This document shows, in pieces, positions 18,053 to 26,225 of a stretch of 64,000 bases of DNA (the stretch's first letter is position 1; each line of letters begins with the position of its first letter). The position numbers were made by a program, and so were the translations under genes. The stretch is from Chloroflexota bacterium (lineage in GTDB: Bacteria > Chloroflexota > Chloroflexia > Chloroflexales > Herpetosiphonaceae), in assembly GCA_020161265.1 (NCBI GenBank), contig JAIUOC010000007.1:62001-126000 (forward strand), read 5' to 3'. The notes beneath the pieces were generated by a model. The model made no database searches and was not told the DNA's origin. It saw only the letters and a program-made list of their open reading frames with translations.

Positions 18053-20425
18053 TTAATTTTCTAGCCGATCGCAAAGTTGAGCCTCATACAGCGAATTGGG
18101 CACTAAGCTGCCGCTGCGAATATCGGCAAAACCACCAGATCCGGGGAAGGGATATGAGGTGCTACGCGTGCCAGCTTGGGAGATAACATAGTTTTGGCCA
18201 GTTGGCGGCTTTTGCACCATCATCGTGCGATTGTAGTTCCAGATGACTGAATGCACATTGCCCCAGCCATGCGATGTGCCATAATCACCACGATTGATCA
18301 GCTTGATATTGCTGGCGGCACTGGCATTAATTGTATCGAACAACAGACCTTGGCTCCATTGGCGATGGCCTTCGCTATCTGAGCCGCCGCCTTCAGTCGA
18401 GCGATGCCAAACAATCCCCGATGTGGTTTGAGTTCCATTGGAAATAAAGTTGTGGCGGCCACCAGTCGCATGAACCCGCGTAAACAACACAAGTTGGCTA
18501 TTCGATTCGGCATCGAAGTTGTAAAAACGGCCACCAGTCCGAATGCCAACTGGATCAAGTGCCTGCACATCGTCAACCGTGATGCGAATTGCGCCTTGAG
18601 TAAACACCCCAGCATGGCCAAAGTGCAAGACTGTCGCATTTTTGACCCAGCTATTTTCTGCCCCGACAATCCCAATTGCATCCCAAACGTGGTTCTCATC
18701 CTCGCCGCCAGCGGTCTGAATATCAACGCGCAGGTTTTCAACTCCAGCATTGGCGATGATATTGCGGCTAGCAACCGGAGCAACCGTCGCTTGGCTCAAT
18801 GCCCGATCCAAATGATTGAAAATTGGAGCATCAAGCGTCAGGGTTGTACCAGCAATCTTGGTTACTCGGCGAGTCCAAGTCATATCCAAAGCACCGACCG
18901 CCCACCAAGCGTCACTAACCACTCCGCCACCATTGACCGCGTTGATCCATGCTTGTGATGATGGATGGCGCACAATCACTTCTTGGCCAACCGTAAAACG
19001 GCTGGGATCAGCAACGTTCAGGCTTTTGCTGCCAACTTGCACAAATTGGTCGGTCACGTTGGTAGCGGAGCCAGCTGTCCATGGAGTTGAATCGCCATTG
19101 CCCACCACGATCAACATTCGTTGATGGGGCGTGTTGCCAACTCCTAGCAAAATTGTTGAGTTGCTAGCATCGCTGCCATCGCCACTGCCACGCAGCACCA
19201 CACCACTTTTGTTGATGCGCAAGGTTCCGTTGATGTTGTAGCGGCCAGGTGCAAGCAACAATGCTCCGCGCAAACCATTGGCATCGGGCGTGCGATTGCC
19301 AATCGCATCGAGCGCCTGTTGAATGCGGGCGGTATTATCGCCACTAATCGGGCTAAGAGTTTGGACAACCGCCAGATTTGGCAGTGGCCGTTGGCCTGAA
19401 TAATAGCCAGCATAGCTAAAATCGGGAATTCGGTTTTGGGCACTATCGCTGGTATATTGCAAACGCCCATTGTTATAGCTGACCACCGATGATTGCCAAC
19501 TGCCTGCCACGATTGCTGGTGGATAGTTGGCACAGAAAGCCGGGGTATAGCCTGTTGGCGTTGGCGTTGCGGTTGGCACTGGAGTTGCGGTTGGCCGTGG
19601 TGTTGGCGTTGCGGTTGGCAGCGGCGTTGGCGTTGCAGGGAGATTCAGGCTGATATTGCAAAGATTAAGTGAGCCAGCAGCTCCTGTACCACCAACTACC
19701 GTTGCCAAGGTGTTTAAATTGCTCACATTGGCTTGTTCGCTGCGAAAAGCAAAATTACTGGCGATCAAAATTTCGCTAGCAGCCTGCGGCGTAACATAAA
19801 CGCTGTAAGTATGCGATGCAAGATTGATAGCGATCCGAAAACGATAGCGCGTATTAGCGCTATAGGCCACATTTGTAGCAGCAGCATAAGTTCCGCCGTT
19901 ACGGGCATCGATTGAGCCAGTTGGATTAAAACGCACAGCGATTGCCAAACCCGTGTAATCCGTTGGTATAGCATTGGCCAAGCCAATTACCGCATTGGTG
20001 GGGCTAGCGCTCGGCGTTGCCTCAAAGGTTAGGCTAAAATTCCCAGTTTGGTTACTTAAACTGCGGCTTTGCCAACCTGCGCCCGCCGCTGGATTTAAAC
20101 AGCCAGCCGTTGGCGTTGCAGTTGCAGTTGGTGGAACATTTGTGGCAGGTGGTGCGGTTGGCGGAATGCTGGTTGCGGGAATTGCCGTAGGACTTTGGGT
20201 TGCATTAACCTGCTTCCAGAGCGCGGGCGTGGTAGCTGGCTCCCAACCAACTAAGGCTGTATGGGCTTGTAAACACTCATAGATCGTGCCATTGTAACTA
20301 ACTTGGCTACCAACTGCATAGACCGTATTGGCGGCCCATGGGTTTGGTGCGGCGTGGGTGGGCTGGTCGAATAAAAAACTTCCAATTAAACTCAAAACAA
20401 GCATCAATGAAAAAAAGCGTTGCAT
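18053..20425 (-). CDS. Secreted protein: CBM5/12-like module, LamG-like module, pectate-lyase-like beta-helix
   Basis: A 790-residue exported protein. A signal peptide (MQRFFSLMLVLSLIGSFLF, cleavage near THAAPN) is followed by a carbohydrate-binding module of the chitin-binding 5/12 type (about 30-75: PWAANTVYAVGSQVSY, Trp/Tyr-rich). A Thr/Pro linker leads to a beta-sandwich domain (about 110-265), a second Thr/Pro linker (about 270-295), and a long C-terminal domain (about 300-790). That domain contains a pectate-lyase-superfamily signature: a D-N-T-x-x-I-Q-Q-A-L-D segment, GALLLAPGRYNINGTLRI, and GVVLRGSGDGSD. It probably binds and acts on polysaccharide outside the cell, which fits a predatory lifestyle; catalytic residues cannot be assigned. 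The ATG at 20425 is chosen over an upstream TTG because GGGAG sits five bases before it. Confidence 0.8.
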   Translation of the reverse strand: MQRFFSLMLVLSLIGSFLFDQPTHAAPNPWAANTVYAVGSQVSYNGTIYECLQAHTALVGWEPATTPALWKQVNATQSPTAIPATSIPPTAPPATNVPPTATATPTAGCLNPAAGAGWQSRSLSNQTGNFSLTFEATPSASPTNAVIGLANAIPTDYTGLAIAVRFNPTGSIDARNGGTYAAATNVAYSANTRYRFRIAINLASHTYSVYVTPQAASEILIASNFAFRSEQANVSNLNTLATVVGGTGAAGSLNLCNISLNLPATPTPLPTATPTPRPTATPVPTATPTPTGYTPAFCANYPPAIVAGSWQSSVVSYNNGRLQYTSDSAQNRIPDFSYAGYYSGQRPLPNLAVVQTLSPISGDNTARIQQALDAIGNRTPDANGLRGALLLAPGRYNINGTLRINKSGVVLRGSGDGSDASNSTILLGVGNTPHQRMLIVVGNGDSTPWTAGSATNVTDQFVQVGSKSLNVADPSRFTVGQEVIVRHPSSQAWINAVNGGGVVSDAWWAVGALDMTWTRRVTKIAGTTLTLDAPIFNHLDRALSQATVAPVASRNIIANAGVENLRVDIQTAGGEDENHVWDAIGIVGAENSWVKNATVLHFGHAGVFTQGAIRITVDDVQALDPVGIRTGGRFYNFDAESNSQLVLFTRVHATGGRHNFISNGTQTTSGIVWHRSTEGGGSDSEGHRQWSQGLLFDTINASAASNIKLINRGDYGTSHGWGNVHSVIWNYNRTMMVQKPPTGQNYVISQAGTRSTSYPFPGSGGFADIRSGSLVPNSLYEAQLCDRLEN

Positions 20426-20471
20426 AACGACTCCCAACAATAGATTAAGATCATTAACTTATTTCAGTGAA

Positions 20472-20501
20472 TTTATAAAGCACAGCCTAGTCCTTTGTCA
20501 A
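20472..20501 (-). promoter_or_regulatory. Sigma70-like promoter of the secreted CBM/beta-helix gene
   Basis: On the minus strand a perfect TTGACA (20501-20496) is followed after 18 bases by TATAAA (20477-20472); a 17-base spacing would give TTATAA. Predicted start lies about 40 bases before the ATG. Confidence 0.65.
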
Positions 20502-20583
20502 GCACAAATATTAATAAAAAGTTTAAATAAATCCTAAGCACTAAAATAATCAAAAAATAGCCTAAAAGAACTAGCTACTAATC

Positions 20584-20611
20584 TTGTAATCAGGACCAAA
20601 GTCCCTATACT
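20584..20611 (+). promoter_or_regulatory. Sigma70-like promoter of the CSLREA beta-helix gene
   Basis: TTGTAA, 16-base spacer, TATACT. The predicted transcript would start near 20618 and carry a leader of about 225 bases, unusually long for this window. Confidence 0.5.
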
Positions 20612-20643
20612 AATAGCCCATCTAGCCTATTAGCTAGCTACCC

Positions 20644-20820
20644 GTTCAGGTCTAAGGAGACTACGCCTATTGTTCAAACAACGAAGTTAGGGATGCTGAA
20701 CATTGTTGGAGGCAATTGAGTATGCCCCGATAGAACACCAGTGGGATCATACGGGTCATGTTGAATAGCCACTCAATCGGTTTCGAAATTATTTGATCAA
20801 GCCTGTGAGGTGACTTGATT
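20644..20820 (+). promoter_or_regulatory. Candidate structured RNA leader A
   Basis: The element begins with GTTCAGGTCT about 26 bases after the predicted start site. That 10-mer recurs at the same distance in the leader at 22783. GTTCAG can pair with CTGAAC near 20697; a second unit has nested stems ATTGA/TCAAT and GTATG-CCC/GGG-CATAC; a third is the TCAAG-CCT/AGG-CTTGA hairpin near 20800. I do not recognise a known riboswitch class. Confidence 0.35.
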
Positions 20821-20843
20821 CTAGGTTCGGCGAGGTATTGTTG

Positions 20844-22640
20844 ATGCGTTTTTTACGATGGACGGGGATCGTTGGCGTTGGTTTGGCGCTGAGTTGGCAA
20901 GCGGCCTATGGTACACTTAATCAGCCGCAGGCCTTGGCAACAACGATTACGGTAACGACCTTAGCTGACGATTCGGTTCCGAATAATGGAACCTGTTCCT
21001 TACGCGAGGCGACCCAGGCGGCCAGCAGCGATCTGGCAGTTGATGCTTGTCCGGCTGGCTCAGCTAGCGATATCATTCAACTTGCTGCTGGTGTATACCG
21101 CTTAAATGTTTCCAGCCAAGTCAGCTTTGAATTTGGCGATCTCGAGCTGAATGGCACGATTCAAATCGTTGGAGTTGATTCAGCTGCTACAGTTATCGAT
21201 GCTAATCGGGCCTATCGCGCCTTAAATATTGTGGGTGGCAATGTCACCCTGCGCAATCTGCATATCCGCCATGGCTTTATGCCTGGAGTTGAAGATGGTG
21301 ATCCGGTCTATGGCCATGGAATTTTGCATCAAGCAGGCTCCTTGACAATCGACAGCAGCCTGATTCGCGCCAATGGGATCATTACCAATCCCAATAATTT
21401 TGGCTACGATAATTATGGTGGTGGGATCACCTCGATGAGTGGCTATCTGACGATTACCAACAGTATATTTGAAGAAAATCGCGTGCGCGATGTTTATATG
21501 GGTGGAACTGGCACTGGCGGCAGTCTCTATATTGATACAAGCCATGTGAGCATTCGCAATTCGACCTTCCGTGGCTCAAGTGCTCGTGGTGGTTCAGCAA
21601 TCTACAATAATAGTGGTCGTTTAGTCATCAATAATTCCCACATTATCGGTCAGCTTGGCCAAGGTGATTACTCTGCGGCGATTAGCATTGGCTCTGGGCA
21701 ACTGGTGATCGACAATAGTAGCTTTACAGCGAATAATCCAAGCGCAATCCGCATTGGCAGCGGCTCGGCTACGATTAGCAACAGTGTTTTTAGTAGTAAC
21801 GGCGGCGGTGGCTCGTTCTACTGCTCATATGGTGGGGCAATCTCAAGCTATGGTCGCTTAGCCATTAGCAACTCACGTTTCGTCGATAACTGGGCCAATG
21901 AAGCTGGAGCAATTGGAGTAGTTACCGGAACAGTTACCATCGATCATAGCGAATTTAGCGAAAATTATACCCACATAACCGGAACTGGCCGTGATGAATG
22001 TCGTGGGCATGGCGGGGCAATTCGCACTGGCTATGGTGGCAAGGTAAGCATTGATACCAGCACTTTTGCCTATAACGAAGCCGATGGCTATGCTGCGGCG
22101 ATTTATCACGGATATAACTCCAATCCCTTGATCATCAGCAACTCAACGATTGTCTCCAACACCAACCGCTTACTCCACCCCGATGGCGGAAACGCTATGG
22201 AAGATGATGGTCCAGGCATTAGCGTGCTGAGCGCCGAGGCTCGGCTGTTTAACACGATTTTGGCGGGTAATCGTAATTCGGTTACCAATCTCGAACGCGA
22301 TTGTTCAGGCACGATCACCAGCCAAGGCTACAATTTGATTGAGCATGTCGATTCGATGTGTAATCTGAGCCAAACAACTAGCGATCAAATTGGGGTTGAT
22401 CCACAGGTTGCGATCTTTGATGTTCATGATGGTTTCACCCGCAGTTTTAGCCTGGCTGCCGATAGCCCGGCGATCGATGCTGGCCCTAGCGAATGTGGCC
22501 AAACCGATCAGCGTTATTATCAACGGCCTGTCGATGGCAATGACGATAATCAAGCAGTCTGCGATATCGGCGCATTTGAGTTTGGTGCAATTAGCAATGT
22601 TCGATTTAACTCAATTTATCTGCCAATCGCAATTAAATAA
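20844..22640 (+). CDS. Secreted parallel beta-helix protein with CSLREA domain
   Basis: A 598-residue exported protein. A signal peptide (RFLRWTGIVGVGLALSWQAA) is followed by the CSLREA-type segment TVTTLADDSVPNNGTCSLREA. Some 400 residues of beta-helix repeats follow, with recurring I-x-N-S-x-F/I and GG-A-I-x-x-x-G patterns (for example LTITNSIFEEN, VSIRNSTFRGSS), as in polymorphic/right-handed beta-helix proteins. A segment with SPAIDAGPSECG, common near the end of such proteins, precedes the C-terminal tail. The chain ends FNSIYLPIAIK, a Y-L-P tail motif seen in other exported proteins of this window. The ATG is preferred over two preceding in-frame TTGs because GAGG lies eight bases before it. 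Likely adhesin or surface polysaccharide-binding; no catalytic residues identified. Confidence 0.82.
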   Translation: MRFLRWTGIVGVGLALSWQAAYGTLNQPQALATTITVTTLADDSVPNNGTCSLREATQAASSDLAVDACPAGSASDIIQLAAGVYRLNVSSQVSFEFGDLELNGTIQIVGVDSAATVIDANRAYRALNIVGGNVTLRNLHIRHGFMPGVEDGDPVYGHGILHQAGSLTIDSSLIRANGIITNPNNFGYDNYGGGITSMSGYLTITNSIFEENRVRDVYMGGTGTGGSLYIDTSHVSIRNSTFRGSSARGGSAIYNNSGRLVINNSHIIGQLGQGDYSAAISIGSGQLVIDNSSFTANNPSAIRIGSGSATISNSVFSSNGGGGSFYCSYGGAISSYGRLAISNSRFVDNWANEAGAIGVVTGTVTIDHSEFSENYTHITGTGRDECRGHGGAIRTGYGGKVSIDTSTFAYNEADGYAAAIYHGYNSNPLIISNSTIVSNTNRLLHPDGGNAMEDDGPGISVLSAEARLFNTILAGNRNSVTNLERDCSGTITSQGYNLIEHVDSMCNLSQTTSDQIGVDPQVAIFDVHDGFTRSFSLAADSPAIDAGPSECGQTDQRYYQRPVDGNDDNQAVCDIGAFEFGAISNVRFNSIYLPIAIK

Positions 22641-22659
22641 TTAAAACTCTGTTTAACTC

Positions 22660-22700
22660 AAATGACAGATGGATCTACGATCTATCTGTCATTTCTTTTT
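22660..22700 (+). terminator. Intrinsic terminator of the CSLREA gene
   Basis: AAATGACAGAT pairs with ATCTGTCATTT (11 bp, with further pairing possible inside the loop) and is followed by TTCTTTTT. It lies 20 bases past the stop codon. Confidence 0.85.
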
Positions 22701-22740
22701 AGGCTCAAGCTCTTTGCACCTAGATCTCAGCCGCTAATGG

Positions 22741-22749
22741 TGCTATAAA
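22741..22749 (+). promoter_or_regulatory. Extended -10 promoter of the YadA-like/S74 gene
   Basis: TGCTATAAA, an extended -10 element lacking a -35 at normal spacing. It predicts a start near 22756 and a leader of about 110 bases. Confidence 0.45.
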
Positions 22750-22782
22750 TGAACTCATTCCCAAGGTCGTACCATCTAGATA

Positions 22783-22830
22783 GTTCAGGTCTCAAGCCTC
22801 GCGTCGCCGTGAACGAGGGATAAGGGTGAA
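22783..22830 (+). promoter_or_regulatory. Candidate structured RNA leader B
   Basis: GTTCAGGTCT starts about 27 bases after the predicted transcription start, matching leader A. GTTCA can pair with TGAAC at 22811, and CCTCG (22797) with CGAGG (22814); the two pairings interleave as a pseudoknot. Ribosome-binding site AAAGGAG follows at 22853. Confidence 0.35.
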
Positions 22831-22867
22831 GAACCATGGCAGCATTTTATTCAAAGGAGCCAGAATC

Positions 22868-25180
22868 ATGATTCGTAAACGCTATCTTATGCTAATCGCC
22901 CTCGTTTTAGCCAGCACATGGCTGCTACCGGTTGCGGCCCAAGATCAAACCAACCAGCAACCATCAGCAGTTTTAGCACCTTCAGGCGAAACAATTACCT
23001 ACCAAGGCATGTTGCGCGAAAGTGGCAGCCTTGCGAATGGTATCTTTGATTTTCAATTTACCTTGTACACTGCCTTAACAGGTGGAACATCCTTAGGCGT
23101 AGTCACCCAAAATGATTTGAATGTTAGCAATGGGTTGTTTACTACACAATTGACGTTTGGCGAAGGCTTATTTAATGGTGAAAGCCGTTGGATCGAGCTG
23201 GCAGTTAAGGCCGACGCTAGCGGCAGCTATACCACGCTCACCCCACGGCAACAAGTGACAGCCGCGCCCTTGGCTTTAGCCTTACCAGGCTTCTGGACGC
23301 GCCAAAATAGTACGAGCCCCAACTTAATTGGCGGCTACGAAGGCAATAGTATCAATACCAGCGCAGTTGGGATCATCATCAGTGGTGGGGGAACTTCGGG
23401 TAGCCTCAACAACGCTTACGATAACTATAGTGTCATCGGTGGGGGCGCTGGCAATAGCGTCGGCAGCAACGATGGCACAGTCACCAACGATGTCTATTCA
23501 ACGATCGGCGGCGGGATTAACAATACCGCTAGCCAAGAATATATTGTCATTGGCGGCGGCCAAACCAACAACGTCAGCGGCGCTTGGTCAACCATCGGCG
23601 GCGGGATCAACAACGTTATCAATAATAGTCGCTATAGCGTGATTGCTGGGGGTGGCGGCACAACTGGCAATACAATTTACGACGATTATGGCACCATCGC
23701 TGGTGGTAGCGAAAATATTGCAGGCTTAACTGGCGAGGCCGTGAGCCAAATGTATGCGACGGTTGGCGGTGGTCGGGCCAATGTTGCTAGCGATAACTAT
23801 GCCATCGTCAGCGGTGGCCGCAGCAACACTGCCAGCGACGATTACTCAACAATTGCTGGCGGCTACAACAACAGCGCTGCTGCCCAATATGCCACGATCA
23901 GCGGCGGTGGCAATTCCAACAGTGCCCAAGCTAACCGTGTTTACGACGATTATGGCACCATCGGCGGTGGCACAAATAACGTAGCGGGCGTAACTGGCGA
24001 TACAACTAGTCAGCAACACACTACAGTTGGCGGTGGCAGTGGTAATACCGCCAGCGAAGATGGTGCGACGGTTGCAGGCGGCAGTGGCAATAGCGCTAGC
24101 GCCAACTACACCACAGTTGCTGGTGGCACTACTAATGCCGCCAGTGGCGATACCAGCAGTATCGGCGGCGGCCAACTGAATGCAGCCAGCGGTAGCTACG
24201 CAGTCATTGCTGGTGGACGTGGCAATACTGCTTCTGCGATGATTGCAGGAGTTGGTGGTGGCCAATCGAATCAAGCCACCAACTCTGGCGCCTATGTCGG
24301 TGGCGGCCAAACCAATACAGCGACTGGTCAATATTCAGTCGTCGCTGGTGGTGTCAATAACGATGCCACTAATACGTATTCCTCGGTTGTGGGCGGTATC
24401 AATAACCAAGCAGCAGGCGCAGGTACATTTGTTGGTGGCGGTCAAAATAATAATGCCAACAGCACTTTATCAGCAATTCTGGGTGGTAGCGGCAATACAA
24501 CCTTGGGCGACTATAGCATTGCTGCGGGCGAAAACGCCGTCGCCGCTCACGCTGGGAGTTTTGTCTGGGCAGGCCAACAAGCCAACAAGGACGACAACAT
24601 TTCGACAACCGCACCAGGCCAATTTATCGTGCGTGCGCCAGGTGGGGCCTGGTTTGGCAGCAGCACCAAGGTCGATATGCCTGATGGCGCAATTTTGGCA
24701 ACCGAAAGTGGCGCTTTCCTGAGCAAAGGTGGCACATGGGCCAATTCATCAGATAAAAATCTCAAATCAAATTTCGCTGCAATCGATTCCCAAGCATTGC
24801 TCGATCAGCTTGCCAGTATTCCGGTACAAGCCTGGAGTTACAACAGCGAAGGCGCAGCAGTTCGCCATATTGGCCCAACCGCTCAAGATTTTTATGCCGC
24901 ATTTGGTTTAGGCACTGATGATCGCCACATTGCCACGGTTGATGCTGATGGCGTGGCCCTCGCTGGGGTCCAAGGGTTATATAATTTAGCCACTGAACAA
25001 GCCCAATTACTCGATCAACAAGCTGAGCACATGGCGGCACTTGATGCACGGCTGACAGCCTTGGAACATGGCCAAACTACTCAAACCAGTCTCCCATGGC
25101 TGTGGTTGATCGCGATTGCCGCAGTTGCCTTGGGCTTGGGCTGGATGCTTGGTCGTCGCAGCAAGGGGCAACGCGCATGA
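22868..25180 (+). CDS. Surface protein: YadA-head-like repeats, S74 intramolecular chaperone, C-terminal membrane anchor
   Basis: A 770-residue exported protein. A signal peptide ([20 protein letters not shown]) precedes an N-terminal beta domain (about 35-140) that starts [11 protein letters not shown]. Glycine-rich repeats of the form GGG-x-x-N-x-A/V-S fill roughly 155-580 and resemble the left-handed beta-roll of trimeric autotransporter heads (Hep/Hag-YadA type). A Peptidase_S74 domain follows (about 625-720), with [10 protein letters not shown] and [17 protein letters not shown] final transmembrane helix ([19 protein letters not shown]) and basic tail (GRRSKGQRA) anchor it. S74 domains drive trimerisation and then self-cleave at a conserved serine; S628/K630-K633 are in the right place. 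The ATG at 22868 is chosen for AAAGGAG eight bases upstream. Its stop overlaps the next start. Confidence 0.85.
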   Translation: MIRKRYLMLIALVLASTWLLPVAAQDQTNQQPSAVLAPSGETITYQGMLRESGSLANGIFDFQFTLYTALTGGTSLGVVTQNDLNVSNGLFTTQLTFGEGLFNGESRWIELAVKADASGSYTTLTPRQQVTAAPLALALPGFWTRQNSTSPNLIGGYEGNSINTSAVGIIISGGGTSGSLNNAYDNYSVIGGGAGNSVGSNDGTVTNDVYSTIGGGINNTASQEYIVIGGGQTNNVSGAWSTIGGGINNVINNSRYSVIAGGGGTTGNTIYDDYGTIAGGSENIAGLTGEAVSQMYATVGGGRANVASDNYAIVSGGRSNTASDDYSTIAGGYNNSAAAQYATISGGGNSNSAQANRVYDDYGTIGGGTNNVAGVTGDTTSQQHTTVGGGSGNTASEDGATVAGGSGNSASANYTTVAGGTTNAASGDTSSIGGGQLNAASGSYAVIAGGRGNTASAMIAGVGGGQSNQATNSGAYVGGGQTNTATGQYSVVAGGVNNDATNTYSSVVGGINNQAAGAGTFVGGGQNNNANSTLSAILGGSGNTTLGDYSIAAGENAVAAHAGSFVWAGQQANKDDNISTTAPGQFIVRAPGGAWFGSSTKVDMPDGAILATESGAFLSKGGTWANSSDKNLKSNFAAIDSQALLDQLASIPVQAWSYNSEGAAVRHIGPTAQDFYAAFGLGTDDRHIATVDADGVALAGVQGLYNLATEQAQLLDQQAEHMAALDARLTALEHGQTTQTSLPWLWLIAIAAVALGLGWMLGRRSKGQRA
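23320..24560 (+). repeat. In-frame glycine-rich repeat region (YadA-head-like)
   Basis: About 27 imperfect in-frame repeats of roughly 42-48 bases encode GGG/GGQ/GGS-x-x-N motifs. They include larger near-duplicated blocks ([20 protein letters not shown] and [19 protein letters not shown]) that point to internal duplication. Confidence 0.75.
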
Positions 25181-25974
25181 AACGTCGTTTGCTCTGGTGG
25201 GCGATCCCATTGATCGCGCTTATGCTAGCAGTCCAGCTAGCCCAAGCTCAAACTGGCGGGGTTTTTAGCCTCGATTGGTCAACGATTGATAGCGGCGGTG
25301 GCAATAGCACTGGCGGCAATTTTGATCTGCATGGCTCGATTGGTCAGGCCGATGCTAGTGTTGCCCATACTGGTGGCAATTTTAAGCTTGAGGGCGGTTT
25401 TTGGTATGGCGTTTCGACGTTAACCCCAACGCCAACTAACACGCCGACGAACACACCAACCAATACACCAACTAACACGCCGACCAATACACCAACCAAT
25501 ACACCAACCAACACGCCAACTAACACGCCGACCAATACACCGACCAATACACCGACCAATACACCGACCGAAACTAGTACACCAACGGCAACCGCGACCA
25601 GTACACCAACGGCAACCAATACGCCGACCAATACACCAACGAACACACCGACCGAAACCAGCACGCCAACGGCAACCGCGACGGCGACCAATACACCAAC
25701 CAATACGCCGAGCAACACACCGACGAACACACCGACGAACACACCGACCGTAACAGCAACGGCGACCAGCACGCCAACGACGACCAGCACGCCAACGAAC
25801 ACACCGACCAATACACCAACCAACACACCAACAGCGACGGCGACGAATCCGGTTCCTAGCTATACCGTTTATCTTCCGCAGACTACGCGAGGAGAAAGCT
25901 CGCTGCGCGCAAACAATCCACAGCGCTCGATCATTCAATCGATTTTGCAGCGCGGCTTCTTGGCGGCCAATTAA
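25177..25974 (+). CDS. Exported protein with long Thr-Pro-Thr-Asn stalk
   Basis: A 265-residue protein. A signal peptide ([19 protein letters not shown]) is followed by a short domain with [20 protein letters not shown] and a duplicated GGNF motif (residues about 30-80). About 140 residues of T-P-T-N/T-P-T-x repeats form an extended linker. A C-terminal tail begins [15 protein letters not shown] and ends QRGFLAAN. The ATG overlaps the stop of the S74 protein as ATGA, so the two are translationally coupled; the longer frame into the upstream gene is not used. The stalk could span the wall or form an attachment thread beside the trimeric S74 protein. The tail carries the Y-L-P motif shared with other exported proteins here, followed by 32 extra residues. 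Confidence 0.8.
   Translation: MKRRLLWWAIPLIALMLAVQLAQAQTGGVFSLDWSTIDSGGGNSTGGNFDLHGSIGQADASVAHTGGNFKLEGGFWYGVSTLTPTPTNTPTNTPTNTPTNTPTNTPTNTPTNTPTNTPTNTPTNTPTNTPTETSTPTATATSTPTATNTPTNTPTNTPTETSTPTATATATNTPTNTPSNTPTNTPTNTPTVTATATSTPTTTSTPTNTPTNTPTNTPTATATNPVPSYTVYLPQTTRGESSLRANNPQRSIIQSILQRGFLAAN
25429..25848 (+). repeat. Short tandem repeat encoding T-P-T-N
   Basis: A degenerate 12-base unit (AC-A/G-CC-x-AC-C/G-AA-C/T-AC) is repeated some 35 times, giving a low-complexity Thr/Pro/Asn stalk. Third positions vary, so the array is not a fresh expansion, but it should still be prone to length change. Confidence 0.85.
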
Positions 25975-25983
25975 ACCGTAAAC

Positions 25984-26015
25984 AGCAGGGCATGGAATTA
26001 ACTCCATGCCCTGCT
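25984..26015 (+). terminator. Strong hairpin after the stalk-protein gene
   Basis: A perfect 13-bp stem (AGCAGGGCATGGA with TCCATGCCCTGCT, 6-base loop) lies 10 bases after the stop. A T-run is missing, so it may act as a 3' stabiliser or Rho-assisted terminator. Confidence 0.6.
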
Positions 26016-26225
26016 ACAATCAGCATCCATGATAATCCTGATCTACGTTTGCGTTTGCATCTGCTCCAATCAAGCACTGTTTGCTTTTAACCGCTGCTTT
26101 AACAAACCATCATCCTGTGCTTGTACCCTTGGGTGTATCCGAAAAAGCTTACAATCGGCTATACTTAGGCGCACACACCCACGGAACACCCATTCTTCCT
26201 CTTGCATGGCACAAGGAGACCACCA

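Larger units (their letters stand above)
20426..20843. other. Divergent intergenic region with two promoters and a long structured leader
   Basis: 418 bases without a gene. The left part holds the leftward promoter and the middle holds the rightward promoter. About 225 bases of predicted leader for the rightward gene contain several inverted repeats: GTTCAG with CTGAAC, ATTGA with TCAAT, GTATG with CATAC, and TCAAG with CTTGA. No ORF with a ribosome-binding site is visible. Confidence 0.6.

Noticed and set aside
22783..22830. Known riboswitch class (c-di-GMP, c-di-AMP, cobalamin)
   Set aside because: The conserved core sequences I remember for these classes are not present in either leader, so it is kept only as an unidentified candidate.
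23320..24560. Possible CRISPR-like or satellite array
   Set aside because: The repeats are imperfect, in frame, without unique spacers, and encode a beta-roll protein.
25344..25826. 160-residue minus-strand ORF of V-G-V-L-V repeats, and two overlapping ORFs on the same strand
   Set aside because: They are the antisense reading of the T-P-T-N repeat, with no ribosome-binding site or independent evidence.
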